Positions 38,149 to 50,576 of a stretch of DNA of 64,000 nt are shown here, one piece after another. Positions within the stretch are counted from its first letter, which is position 1, and each line of letters begins with the position of its first letter. The position numbers and the translations under genes are program-made. The notes beneath the pieces were generated by a model. The model saw nothing but the letters and a program-made list of their open reading frames with translations, was not told the DNA's origin and did no database searches. Source of the DNA: Calliopum simillimum (lineage: Eukaryota > Arthropoda > Insecta > Diptera > Lauxaniidae); assembly GCA_951812925.1 (NCBI GenBank), contig OX638370.1:92208897-92272896 (forward strand). The letters are read 5' to 3'.

Positions 38149-38915
38149 TCCTCAATTGTCAATAACTTGGCCATTCCTTAACCGAATTTCATGTTTAGAC
38201 CTGTTTTGGAAAAGTATTGAATCAGGCTATAAGCTTGCAATAAATTATTTCGTAGGTGATAAAAAGTACTTAATTTACTACTATTTTAGTACTTTTTAGT
38301 TGGTATGTTTTTTTTGAAAATTTAAAAATATGGTCCGACCACAAAATGGCCCATAACTGAAACATTTTTTTGACACATTTTTATGTTTGAACCATTTTTA
38401 GAAAGGTATTGAATTACGCTATGCGCCCAAAGTAATTTTTTCCTTCGTTGGGTTGTAACATTCTCATATATTGAAAATAGAACATCTTTTTGGAAAAACC
38501 AGGTAACTCCATTTTTGCGGAAAAACCAGGTAACTGACCGTGTTTAGCTGTATTTGTGCCTAAAATTGAGTGAAATTTCTGTAAAAATCTTCATTCTCAT
38601 TCAAAATAGAGTTTCCCTACGTTATTTTACGCCAGAAAACAAATAAAAATGAAGAAATATGCTAAATTTATCAAAAAAGTTAAACGCGTTTTTCTCCCGC
38701 TTTTGAAAAATGGAGTTACCTGATTTTTCCGCGCGGCCACAGAAATGTTGATATCAAACTTAAAGATAAGACTGTAAATGCCGAAGATATGATGGAAAAC
38801 ATTCATGGTCAAAAAAAGAAATGCTCGAATTGCCTTGCTAAAATCCTTCGGATTCGTAGGAGTACGGAGGACTTTCTTTTGCCTGTGACGTGATACGGTC
38901 TAATGTAGATACATA

Positions 38916-39473
38916 CACGGAAAAAACTAAACCGTAAAACTTCATTGAAAATCCCAGTTATTTTTACTGATTTTTTCAGCAACTGTGCGCCCGTAAAGAA
39001 AAACCGTATTTTTTACTGATTACAAACTGTAGATTGTTAAAAAAATTTAAAATTAAAAAAAAAATTATGTTGACGGTGTTGAACTTAAGATCTTTGTGTT
39101 TCGAGGGGATGCTCTAACCACTGAGCTACTGTGGCACTTTTATTTTTATAGCTTTTTATTTTATTTAAATTATATTTCAATAAAAATTTTTACAATGTCA
39201 AACAGTTATAATTGATAATAATTTTAAGCAAATACTGCAGAGCTCACTAGTATTTTTTCATGCGACAACGTTTTGCTTCTATATTCAATATTTTTCACTG
39301 TTTATCTCTGTACTTTTTGAAGTTTAAACCGTATATTTTACTTTTTTGCCATTACTTTGTCATAAGAATCCAGTACATTAATTGTATTACTGGAATAAAC
39401 CGTAATTTTTCATGAGATTATTATCACTTTGTGCTGTTTGAAAATCAATTATTGCAGATCATTTTTTTGCGTG
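38916..39473. mobile_element. CACGG-ended element carrying a tRNA-like segment
   Basis: 558 bp. The left end is CACGGAAAAAA and the right end, read reversed, is CACGCAAAAAAA. The element repeats 'taaaccgta' motifs (38928, 39322 and 39395 areas). It carries a tRNA-like stretch on its minus strand. No ORF and no clear target duplication. Confidence 0.5.
39061..39140 (-). repeat. tRNA-like segment followed by T-run
   Basis: On the minus strand, 'gccacagtagctcagtggtt' and 'agagcatc' form a near-perfect A-box/D-arm. Then come 'cctcgaaacacaaaga' (anticodon-arm region) and 'taagttcaacaccgtcaac' (degraded B-box), then a run of T's past 'ataatt'. The acceptor ends do not pair. It lies inside the CACGG-ended element. 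Confidence 0.6.
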
Positions 39474-41040
39474 TACAATTATCAATTTATAAAGTTTGAT
39501 GTAAGCTATAGATTTTTGAAAAAATAGTATTTTTAAGAAAATCTCAAATGTCGCCTATTTCACGGCCCCCTTAACAAAAAATAAAACTAAAGCAAAATCC
39601 TCCCGCATTTTTATTGCTAGACATTGGTAAAGTTGCCAAATTTGAGCTAAATCGATAAAAAAAACTTTTTCAACATTTAGCATGTTTTAACTTTAAAACT
39701 AAATTTCGAAACGATATTATTTCAGAGTTTTATTATTTCTTCACTGAATGCAACTGAATAAATTTTTGCTAACTAATTTTTGCAGAATATAATTGATAAT
39801 CACTTCACTTGAACACTTGTGGTACATTTTTTGTTAAACAGTTTTTCATGGCTGTGCATACAACATACTTTTGATTGCAACTGATCTCAAATGATCATGC
39901 TCAACTTCAATTATAAACTGACATTTTTTTACTTCGCAGAGGAGTAAAGGCTTAAACATTTAACCACCACTTTTTTAGTTGACAAATATGGCTGCGGCAG
40001 TTGTTTCTGTTTGTGGTTAAGCGACTCTTCCTCAAAGGCCACAATTTTCAAGTTAAAATGTCATACAAAAAATTTCATCCATATCCACAGATGTATATTT
40101 AAAGTGTAATGCAGCTGTGAACTTGGTCTATTTTTTGTGCTTTTAAAAATCTACACACCTATCATTATGATTCTCGCTATTTTTTCTAGTACTTATTTCT
40201 TTAAACACACACAGAAGTAAATATGTATCAACTGCAGTCTTAATTCTCCTTCAAAACCATTAATTCTGTCTGAATATTTTTGCATTGTTAAAATGTTTAA
40301 TGCAAAAACGGCATGAACATTACAACGTCACAATGCATTACGCCACATAATTCATATTTTGCATGGTATAATTTCTATAATTCCCTACCTGGCATGTTGC
40401 TTAAACGTAAAACGATCACTTTTCCGTAGTCAATTTTTAAATACATGGCAGTTTGCAAGATATAACGCTCAATAAAAATACCAATTAAGAAAATGATAAT
40501 TTTAGTTATTTGTTGAATTAAATAAGTTTAATGTAAAATAAATGAAAATGTAAAGCTGCAAGTAGTTGTATGTATTGTACATATATTTTAAATCTTTTTT
40601 TTTCTCCTTACTATATACGCTATAACTCATTATGTTCTTTAATAAACTCACCTTTGTGTAAAACCTTTAATATATAACTACGCCCGTATCCAATTTTTTA
40701 TTTTTTTTTTTTTTTTTTTCCTTATAATTTTCTTTTTTTACGGAAATCTTTTGAAAGGTGAATGAAAAATATTCGCATATTTACTCTGGCATGTTACGTA
40801 TAGTTTTATCAAACCAACTTATCAAATGAAGACAAGACAACTCCTTAAGCAATTCTGCAAATATTTTTACGAGTGCCATTTTTGATCTTTGTAACTTCGT
40901 TCAAAAACGCTTCAAGCCTGGTTTTTCATAAAGTATTCGATATTATATATTAATAATTTGTAAATTCAAAATTCTTCATCATCTAATGGGTTTTATCTCC
41001 TTCTGAATCATGAACCCTCAAAAAAAAAGGAAAAAGTTTC
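39474..41040. other. Intronic sequence, no gene seen
   Basis: AT-rich and apparently unique, with long T-runs at 40690-40735. No recognisable feature. Confidence 0.4.
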
Positions 41041-41620
41041 AAAACAAAGTGTACGAAGTTATTTGTTAGGCCTGGTAAAACATGAAACACCAATATCTAT
41101 TATATACTATACAAGCTGGCCCGCTAGCAACTTTTTTCGCCTGTTCCCAATGCCCTTTACATATGTTCCAAGTCCCAACCATCTGCGTCATCCTTCTCTT
41201 CCAATCTCTCAGGTTTTTTCCAGGTGAATAGAATATATATTTATGTACCAACTTTTATAATGATAGCTACGAAAGGCGTAGAAATATAGCATTTTGAGTA
41301 TTTTTACTGTACGGGGGGTGCGAATCCCTTTCGTTCAATCCCTCTTAAGCTTTGCATGCTGAATTGTAGACGTAATAAACATCCATGTACCAAGTTTCAT
41401 AATGATAGCTGATATATAAACACTGATGTAGCATTTTGTGTGTTTTATCATATGGGGGATACAACGGCCCCTCGTTTAATCTCCCTCAAATAAGTTCACC
41501 AACTTTCATAATCATAGTTTGTATTACTGCAGATATATAGCATTTTTTGTATTTTTCTCGTATGGCGGGTGCAACCCCCGTCCTCCTCAGTGGCATTCCA
41601 CCCCCTTACGAACCTTATAC
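41041..41620 (+). repeat. Degenerate tandem repeat of about 125 bp
   Basis: Three units share 'tatagcattttgNgtatttt', '(t)atggggggt/gtgcaac' and 'ccaagtttcataatgatagc'. They are distantly similar in layout to the INE-like units but too diverged to join with confidence. Confidence 0.45.
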
Positions 41621-41763
41621 AGACCATAACAAACAATTAAAAAAAAAAAAAATCGCCCGTGTAGTTTCCGCGTCCATAAGCTACATACGAACACCATTTC
41701 ATATACTCTATATATTAATACGCAAGACAAAAATTTGTCCTACCTTTTTTACTACATATATTA

Positions 41764-42678
41764 TTGGGTGTTGGAATTAGTTTTAAAGGTTTTCTAAGAG
41801 ATGGTGTAACTATCAATAGATCGCATCGGGCACACCTGTGACTATATTCATATCAAAGCACATTGTCTAAGCTTAATTTTTCAGTATGTGTCATTCCACT
41901 GAAGTGTAAACAACATATATTTTTTTCTCTGTGAACATGTCGACTTTCGTTCCAACAAAACGCAATTTGCGGGAAGGTTTACTTTTGTGCTTCCATTTGA
42001 AGAAAAAAGCGGTTGAAGCACAACGCACGCACGCTGGCGATGAAAAGTGGATCCATTACGATAATCCTAAGCGAAAAAATTCGTGGCCATGCATCAACAT
42101 CGACGGCCAAGCCGAATATTCATGCCGCCAAGCTTATGCTGTGTATTTGGTGGGATCAGAAGGGTGTCGTGTACTTTGAACTTCTAAAACCTAACGAAAC
42201 CATCACTGGGGAACGCTACCAACAACAATTGATGCAATTGAGCCGAGCATTAAAGGTTAAACGGCCGGAATATGCCAAAAGACACGACAAAGTGGTTTTT
42301 CAACATGACAACGCACGGCCACATGTTGCAAGAACCGTCAAGGAAACGTTGGAGGCGCTGAATTGGGATGTGCTACCCCACCCGCCTTATAGCCCAGACA
42401 TAGCCCCTTCCGACTACCACCTATTCAGATCGATGACGCATGGTTTGGCTGAGCAGCGCTTTACTTCTTACGAGGACACCAAAAAATGGGTCGATTAGAG
42501 GATTGCCTCAAAAGACGAGTCGTTCTTCCGGCGCGGAATCCATATGCTGCCAAAAAGATGAGAAAATGTTGTAGCTAACGATGGACAATACTTTGAATAA
42601 TATAAATTGTACCGTTGTTTCTAAATAAACGCTCAAAAACCGAAAAAAAAAACCTTTAAAATTAATTCCAACACCCAA
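41764..42678 (+). mobile_element. mariner (DD34D) element, internally deleted
   Basis: 915 bp, against about 1.3 kb for an intact mariner. The TIRs begin TTGGGTGTTGGAATTA and continue to about 30 bp with one mismatch. TA flanks lie at 41762-41763 and 42679-42680. The transposase inside is broken (see next entry). Confidence 0.92.
41937..42600 (+). pseudogene. DD34D mariner transposase, deleted and frameshifted
   Basis: The frame starts MSTFVPTKRNLREGLLLCFHL and after about 25 residues jumps to THAGDEKWIHYDN, which holds the region of the first catalytic Asp. Most of the helix-turn-helix DNA-binding region is therefore deleted. Near 42080 a small indel shifts the frame to GHASTSTAKPN...CIWWDQKGVVYFELL. 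FQHDNARPH holds the second Asp and SPDIAPSDYHLF the third, with 34 residues between them, the classic mariner spacing. Two in-frame stops follow (TAG 42496-42498, TGA 42559-42561) before the natural end GQYFE-TAA at 42600. It is clearly inactive. Confidence 0.92.
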
Positions 42679-43039
42679 TAGAAATGGAGCACGTCTTTGA
42701 TTTATACACCATTAGAAAAGTATGTGTATGCAAATGTGCACATAGCTAAAACTATTTTAATACTTTGCCATTGAGCCAGGTAGAATTAAAAGCAAATTTT
42801 TCAATATAAACAGAGACAAAATACGCGGTCACACAGAGCTGAAAAAAGGTTACAGCACAAAGAAAAAGACAAAAAACTGACTGACTTCATGTTTTTTGTT
42901 TTCTTTTCGTTTCACATGTACCAGCGATGATAAATGAGCTAAATAGCAAAAAAAGTACGAAAACTGTCCAAAAAGTACCAAAAGTATTTAATACATTTGT
43001 GGTCAAATTTTGACCACTGGCGATCCTATTTTAATTTAA

Positions 43040-43325
43040 TATGTTGCCTTTAAAAAAAGTTAAATTAAATACAAATCTTTCAATATCTACAACAACAAAA
43101 TACATGGTCACTAAGAGCTGAAAATAGGATGAAGTACAAAGGGAAAAACGAAAAGCAAAGCAGTGTCTTCTTGTTTTTTTTTTTTTTTTTTTTTTGCTTA
43201 CGTTTTGCACGACATTGTACCAGTGATGATAAATAAACTTTTCTATTTTTTACCAAAGTATTAAAAAAGTGTAAAATATACCAAAATTATTTAATTTATT
43301 TGTGGTCGAATTTTCACGATTGCTG
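43040..43325 (+). repeat. Helitron-like element, partial copy B
   Basis: It repeats the interior and 3' part of copy A ('gttaaattaaatacaaatc', 'aaaatacatggtcac', 'atttgtggtcgaatttt'), directly after it. The 5' end is missing and the 3' hairpin is decayed. Confidence 0.55.
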
Positions 43326-46060
43326 TTGTATTTGCGTCCTTTTTATCACTAATGACTAGGGTTTTGAAAGAGCATACAGCCCACTAAAAAGTACATTTGT
43401 ACTACTAAAACTACCATCACTGGCACTGGCAAGTTATTCAACTCCCTTTGTTTTTAACACATTTCATCCTTATCGAGCAAGCTCTTCGGCGCCGTCGTTG
43501 TGTTTGACAAATTCTGAAAATTTGATCGAAAGATTTTTAACAAAGCGAGGCACATTGAAAGGGTGTTCTGCTCCAAGGAGAGAAAAGGAAGTTGAAAAAC
43601 AAAGTCATAACATCGTCTAATAATCACAGCCAAGAAAAAAATGCGGAGTGTCAAAAAGCTGTCAACAATAACGATAATGTCAAAATGACAAATGCATGCG
43701 AATGACGTTATATCTAATCAACATATATTTGACATATGAATTGTCAAAGTATAACAACGTCTTGACTTAAGAAAAAAAAGAAAAAGTGAAAAAAAAATGA
43801 CAATAAATGTAACAAATGACAAATGATCGTGAAAATTCATAAATGAAGAAGAAACTAAATGTCAAAAAAATGGCTGGAAAATGCAAATTGCTATAAAAAA
43901 AAGTAGAATTTCGATAGAGCTACTGCTGCTTGAGTTTAGCATATTTAGCAAGTAGTTAACGCAAATAAAACGATAAATTTATAAAAAAAAAAAAAAAAAA
44001 TAATATCAAATCGTTGACAGCTGCATGCATTCATTGTCTTTGACAAGCAGACGTAGCCAACAGCGCCGACGACTGGCAGTCAGACATTTTGAAAAAGTGT
44101 GCGCGCGAAGAAGACAAATATTTAAATTGGCAAATTTTTATTTTAATTTTAATTTTTTATTTCTTTTTTTTATTTTTATTATAAAATGTGTGAAGATGTC
44201 TGTTTTTATTGCTATTGTTATTGTTGTTTTTGTTGTTGGTTGCTGCTTTATTTGTTGTGTCAACAATTTGTTAATTTTTCAGTAAATTGTTGACGATCGT
44301 GTTGCTGCTTTTGTTCTTGTTGTTGTTGCTGTTGATTTTTGCCACTTGTGTTGCATAGCAATTAACACAACATTTAATGATTGCAATTGCAGCAGCAGCA
44401 GCAGCAACTGTTGGTGGCTTAAATTTATACGTTCATATTTATATTGTATATGTACATATTTATATGGCTTACTGAGTTTGTTTTTCTCAACAACAGCGGC
44501 AACAATTGCTGTTGCTGTTGCTGCTGTTATTGTTGTTTCATTTTATAGCTGTAGCGTGACTAAATGCCAACTCGTCAAAGTTATGTTTTATTTCATTGCT
44601 AATGAATGTGATATTTAGTTTATAATTTTTCTTTAATTTTTTTTTATTTTTTTTTTTATTATTTCTTCAACAAAATTTAGCATGCAATGATTTATTTGCA
44701 CAAAAATCCACACAAATGTAAAAGTAAATATTTAATTAATGAAAAAAGGCGTTAATATGAGCAATTAATGCGTGTGAGTTCTTTGATTTTGCACAATTAT
44801 ATTAATTAATTGTTTTTTTGTTTTAATTAAGTGCCTGCTGCAATAATTATTTTTAATTAAGGTGCACTGACTATATTTAATAACATATAATTAATCTTCA
44901 TTAAAGTTAAATTGTTCAACATCAAATGTTTGTTCGAATTTAATTAAAACTTTTCGATATTTAATTAATTTTGAAGATTAATTTTGTTGGAATTTAATTA
45001 AAATTTTTGGATATTCAATTAATTTTTAGAGAAGGAAATATTTTGCATATTTGTTGCAATCAACAATTTCCTGTTTTGTAAGAAATTATCAAAATCATTA
45101 TGGTTCGTTCTGATCCTAAGAATGTTTTCGTAGTAGATTTTAGTTCTATAAGTAAGCAGCTTCCTTATGACATCTGAAGACATTTGCAATGGCACATTAA
45201 AATTATCAAATCAGATTTGCCCACCTTCCGAATATTTTTGAATGATAGCTCGGAAAAAAATATTCCAAAAGTATGGCTTATTTTTAACTAATTCTTCATC
45301 TGTCTCTAACATACGTGGTAATCGACAATGACATTTGACTTCATTTGTAAAAATTATGACACATTCACCTTATGACATTACATAGAAGTGACTTACGCCA
45401 CTTTAACAATGAACGTTATATTTGTCTACTACCTTTCCGACATTTAGATATGCAAAATAAACTACGAAACCCTGTCTTGGCACCATAAGGCTTACAGTCA
45501 TAACAATGTAAACATCAGCAAAGCTACTCTCAAATATTATTAAAATTCCAATAAATACGAAAAGTTCTTAAATGCTCTTATTTTCATAGAATATTCCAAA
45601 TTCCCTCAATCTTCACATCGTCGACTTAGTATTGTTTTCGCGTAACCGCCAAAATATATTTTTTTTGAACTGAAGATTCAACTTCATGTTTCGGGGTATG
45701 TTGTTTATAAGTCTTTTATGCATTGTAACGTATCTATTTCGAATTCCGATTTATGTTTTTACCAGGAAGGAAAACTCATTTTCAGAACATGCTTCAAAAA
45801 ACAAAAGACTTTAAATATAAATATAAATTTCAAGTTAAATTGCCGACGGCATTCATACTTATTGAAGCTATATTTGAAAAATTGTTCGCGATTGCCGTGA
45901 ACGAGAAATTTAACTTTTTTTTATTGTTTGTGATATTGATGAATCCTGGGTAGTAAACACAATTCCAGTACGCTGGGTTAAGTAATTTTAGTCATTTTAT
46001 TGGTTGGCCTTTCGTTTTCGAGATATTCATCTGTGGAAATTTTATTGAAAAATACCCAAC
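43326..46060. other. Intronic sequence with TTG/CTG triplet runs
   Basis: A triplet-rich stretch lies at about 44190-44550 (TTG, CTG and CAG runs). At 44740-45020 'aatttaattaaaattttNga' phrases repeat loosely. No gene is recognised. The open frames here are low-complexity. Confidence 0.4.
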
Positions 46061-46423
46061 ATCCCAACGGGAAGAAATGAAGCTGCTTCCATAAAGAGCG
46101 CAATAGATGCACATCTTTGGTAGCATACAAAATTTTTCAAATTCTATTTTTTACCAAAAGTTACAGAAAAAAAGTAATTTTTGTCAAATGGAACTCATAA
46201 TTTTGAAAAACTTCCACGGAAGCGTATTTCATATGCTTCCAAATATGTGCTTCCACGGAAGCGTATTCGAAGCGTATTTCATGTGCTTCTGAAGACTTGC
46301 ATCTCCGCTAGAATATGCTGTGTTAAAAAAGATAAGTAGTGAGAACAGCACTGGAAGCAGCTTCTTGCTTCCCTAGAAGCGCAACTGAAGTCGTTTCAAT
46401 GCGCTTTCGTTTTCCGTTGGGAT
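46061..46423. mobile_element. Small TIR element with GGAAGC internal repeats
   Basis: The ends are ATCCCAACGG(G)AA and the reverse complement, giving 363 bp. The interior repeats 'cttccacggaagcgtatt' twice (46212, 46250), and GCTTC/GAAGC occurs many times in both directions. That makes it prone to fold back. No ORF and no certain target duplication. Confidence 0.6.
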
Positions 46424-46954
46424 ATTATAACTTTGTGGCTATTTCAACAATTTATCCTATTCGATGCGAACAAATTTCTATGCTTCCTTAAATATTGTTT
46501 ATAACTTATACAGTTTTCGCGACCACAGAATGTGGAAAAAGGTATTAGTCGGTAAATTTATTTTTTTTTCATTTTAAACAACTATGACCCATGAGTATGT
46601 ATGAATATAACTTGGTACCATGTTGTATCTGATTAAATAAGAAATAATTTTGGAATGGCTATAACTATTGCAAATATTATGATAAATTGTTATTTTTTCC
46701 AAAAATTTTTGAGATAACATCTTATACTTTTTGGATATTTTTGTGCAATGCGTTTAATACGTTTGATAAGTTTATATTGAACTAATTAAACAGTCATTTT
46801 TGCAATTTTTCAACAACAGGCGCAAGCAAGTGTTAACATGAAAATTGATTGCATACTCGTATGTTTCGGCTATTTCCACATACATATTTATATATTCTCA
46901 TACATAGTATTTATATAGCCTCATCAGATCAGTTTTTAGTTAATTCTTGTCAGA

Positions 46955-47045
46955 AACCGTACTCGTACCCGTGACTCCGGTTTTCTCATGAAAGAAAACG
47001 CGGTGCTTTAGCCATTACGCTATTGGACACGGATAAACTTCTCTG
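46955..47045 (-). repeat. tRNA-like segment
   Basis: On the minus strand, 'aatagcgtaatggctaaagc' is A-box-like. Then comes 'accgcgttttctttcatgag' with a pairable anticodon-type arm (tttct/agaaa), and 'cacgggtacgagtac' is a B-box variant. It lacks a good acceptor stem, and here no long T-run directly follows. A SINE or tRNA relic. Confidence 0.5.
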
Positions 47046-47276
47046 TACAGAATCGCCTATATGCATAGTTCATAAGGCTCACTAGCGCCGTCTGCTGTGA
47101 AAAATTGCCAAATTGTTAGTAGGTAACACACTCTGGTTTTGAGACATGCTACGCTAGCTACAATTAATACGTTTTTTTTTTTTCTAATTCGTAGACTTAA
47201 ATGTCTTGAAAACCAGAACTAAAACATAAAAATTAAATATTTTAAAATGTAATTGAATAGTACTTATTTCTAAGGA

Positions 47277-47539
47277 ACAGTTGAGGAGTGTTTTTTCAAA
47301 AGGGCTTATAACCAAAACGGCAAAAGTAATGTCATATACATTATTTGCATAATAATCGATTAGTGGATAAATCTGATTTTTTTAACTAAATGTAATTAAT
47401 TTTAAGCCATCAGGTAAATTTTTCGTGAAAAAAGAATCCAATTTTATTTATTTATAACAAAGTATCAGGCAATTAATATTATGATACTACTTTTGCCTCG
47501 TTTTGGTTATAAGCCCTTTTGAAAAATAACTCCTCAGTT
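47277..47539. mobile_element. Palindromic element related to that at 36973
   Basis: The arms 'cagttgaggagtgttttttc', 'aaaagggcttataaccaaaa' and 'ggcaaaagtaatgtcata' are reversed on the right. The arm wording ('aaagggc...ta...acca...g.ggcaaaa.ta.t.tcata') matches the palindrome at 36973-37189, which suggests one family. Confidence 0.7.
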
Positions 47540-50150
47540 AATGACTTAATTTTCCAAAACACATTGTAATTGTACCCTATTAATGGGTAGGCATTTGTGA
47601 AAAAATTTTGCCGCTTTAAAATTCTGTGACAGCTTATTGTGCCATTTTTTATAGGACTGTTTTTTCGAATTTCTCTGTCTGATGGTATATTTTTGAATTT
47701 TGATCTTAGATCTTCAGAGTTAACAGCATTGTCAAATTCCTGTAATTTTTTATACAATAATACGAGAGCTATGGAGCTATGCATCCGTACATTTCATTAT
47801 CTCGTAACGGTATTTCAGAGTCTTCACCACACCAAAAAGATTTGTATAAAATAGATTTACTTTGATTTTTCCAAGAAAGTAATTCTTCTGGTATTTTTTT
47901 TTTTTATTATTAATCCTTTGCACCATATTTTATGAGAATCGTATATTATCGGCCTGTCCCGAAGATAGCGACTCATTGAGACTTTTTGATAACTCCCATA
48001 TGGCCAGGCAAAAAATTGTTTGCCGCTTTTTAAAAAAAAAAAAAATTATTTTGAGTAAAAAACTTACGTCCAATATTTATTACAAACATTCATAGTTGAA
48101 AAGAAGTACTCACAAGGCATTCCAACCCAACATTCCATCATCTCACCTCTCTATTACGCTATTATTACGAAACAATGTTGCCTGATAAAAAGTAAATTCT
48201 ATTGGGTTAAAATTTTTCTACTGAGAATACATAAAAAAACGAAGCCTTTCAAACAAAATTTATTTTTGGAACAACCATAAAATATTTTCCAAAACAAAAA
48301 ATTTCACAAATTTTATTTATCTTTTTTTTTAAATTTAAAGTACTTATGTACATACTTATTTTATTTATTACACAAAAATGCAATTATTAATAAAGAAATT
48401 GCAATTCAATCAATTTCTCCACCACTCGGAAAATTATGAAAAGAATGTCAGTCCTCATCTCAGATTTGGTTTAAAAGTTATAGTGAAATTGTAACTAAAA
48501 AACACACCACAGTTTTGACTTCAGAATACTCGTATTTAGACCTGCGGCAAGTGCTGGCATATTTTTCATAACTTTCTGAGAGGTGGAGAATTCGCTTGAA
48601 TTGCCATTTATTTATTAAAAATTTAAGTTTTGTTTAATATACGAGTATAAAATATTTTATTTCCAAAAAAAGTACCATCAAATCCCTGGTAAATATTTAA
48701 AAGAAAAAAATTTTCGAAAATCTTTTCTGCATGTTTCAAAAACTTAAAATAAGAGCAACAATTGCAATTGCACAAAAATTAAGAAAAAATTAGTCAAAAT
48801 TATTTTAAGTATATATTTTATGTCAGCAGGAGTTATTGAAAAATCCTTAAGAAATTTTAACCCGTAAACAATTCAATCTTTATTTTGACAGAAACTAAAA
48901 TTTTTTTTTTAATAAAAAAAAGTCTCCAAAAAAAAATATTATTTTCGAAGAGATCGCCAATCCAAAGCTATCTTTTAATCGTATCACCAAAAAAAATTTC
49001 TTCAAAACCATTTACAAATAACTTTTTTTTTTTTTTCTATTTCACTATACAATGCTCCAAAAAAGCCAAAATCCACAATTTTTTTTTTTTTTGTTGAAGC
49101 TAATAAAAATTTTCCAACAAATCATAGTACCAAATTGCTACAAAAAACCCCCCTAAAACTCTTTTACCCCCCATAAGAGCAAAAATCAAAAAACAATTAA
49201 CTTTTGCCGCTCCTGGCTGGCTGATTTACAAACTCCGACAAACAGCAACCCGCATAATGTGGAATCTCAAACCTCAACAGCAACAATAATACCAACAACA
49301 AGAACAACAACTAATAATCTTTAGCAAATTAGAACTCCCAATGGTGCCATAAAACATTCACCATAAGTATCATTTAGTTGAATTGTTTGGGTAACTACGG
49401 CATACGAGTGCTCGTCGTATTTTATATTCATGGCACTTTGGTATGAAGTGAAACCAAGTGACTGAATAAAAAAAAATAAAATCCAAACCATAGATTTCAT
49501 ACTTTCACACATAACGAGCTTTAGTTTTCATTAGGTGGATATATTAAGTGTTGTAAGTGGATCGAGTACACAAAATACAAGAGCAGAGCATTAAATAAAG
49601 AAGGTTTTCTGTGGTCCCATAAGGGTAAAATTAATGTGGCACAGATTGTCACCCTCTTTTTTGCTACTTGTCAGTTGGGAGTTCACAAAACAAAAACAAC
49701 CACAATGTAACAAAGAAAAAACTTTTATTCGAATATTCTCCCCATTTTTGAGATGATGGGAATTTTGGCACAGATGACACACTATCGGCAACAATTTGAA
49801 AGAACAAGAAAACCATAATGATTCTGATTTTGAAAATAAATTTTATTAAATTCTTACATTGATGGGTCCTTTGTAACAAACACAATTTAACTAAGCTGAG
49901 TTCAGTGCTGAAAGACACTTTTAAGGTTCGACTCTGGTTTTCGATATATTCGAAGTTAAAGTGAATTATATGCAAACTTGACCCATTCACAAAGAATGGC
50001 TCAGATGTAAAATACGTAATTTTTTCTAAAATTATAGGGTTTTATATTTGAAGCGATGAAAAAATAAACCATTTATTGTGATATTTGCAATGGTGCAGCT
50101 TTTTCAAAATTAATTGATATTAAATCACCTAGAACATGTCGTATGAGCTA
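47540..50150. other. Intronic AT-rich unique sequence
   Basis: No gene is recognised. It is strongly AT-rich at 48.2-49.1 kb with many T/A runs. A CAA-rich patch lies at 49270-49315. Confidence 0.4.
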
Positions 50151-50576
50151 TCTATATTATAATACGCAAGACAAAAATTTGTCCTACCTTTTTGACTATG
50201 TTAGAAATGGAGCACGACTTTGAATTATACACCATTAGAAAGGTATTTGTGTGTAAATGTGCACAATGTTAAAATTATTTTAATATGTTGCTATAAAGCC
50301 AGGTAAAATTATATGGAAAATTTTCAATATTAACAAACAACAAAATAAGCGGTCACACAGAGCCGAAAAGAGGATATATCACAAAAAGAAAGACAAAAAG
50401 CTGACTGACTTCATGTTCATTGTGTTCGTTTCGTATCACATTTGTCATTGTGCCAGGTATGATAAATGAGATTTTCTATTTTGTACCAAGCAGCAAAAAA
50501 CTAATAAAACTGTCCAAAAATTACCAAAATTATTTAATACATTTGTGGTCAAATTTTGACCATTGGGCGATCTTAG
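50151..50576 (+). mobile_element. Helitron-like non-autonomous element, copy C
   Basis: 426 bp. It starts TCTATATTATAATACGC after an A and ends with the hairpin GGTCAAATTTTGACC followed by 'attgggcgatcttag' and then T. It is the least interrupted copy. No ORF. Confidence 0.72.

Larger units (their letters stand above)
36029..38902. mobile_element. Composite TIR element, about 2.87 kb, hAT-like duplication
   Basis: The ends are TAGACCGTAT (left) and its reverse complement (right), each followed closely by 'aaagtcc'. The flanks ATGTATAT (36021-36028) and ATGTAGAT (38903-38910) fit an 8-bp target duplication with one change, as in hAT elements. Inside, 'gcggaaaaaccaggtaactc' recurs near 36578, 36765, 38490 and 38517, and reversed at about 38705-38735. 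'gaaattgccttgc' is shared near 36265 and 38830. The element encloses two further palindromes. No transposase is seen, so it is non-autonomous. Confidence 0.6.
41707..43029 (+). mobile_element. Helitron-like non-autonomous element, copy A (split by mariner)
   Basis: It starts TCTATATATTAATACGC and ends with the hairpin GGTCAAATTTTGACC about 10 bases before CTAT (CTAG or TTAG in the other copies). The length without the mariner is about 406 bp. There are no TIRs and no target duplication. A 5' TC, a 3' hairpin and a CTRR-like end are Helitron hallmarks. The mariner at 41764-42678 lies inside it, so it is older than the mariner. Confidence 0.7.

Noticed and set aside
39061..39140. A functional tRNA gene
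   Set aside because: The A-box is good but the acceptor ends do not pair and the B-box is degraded. It is listed as tRNA-like only.
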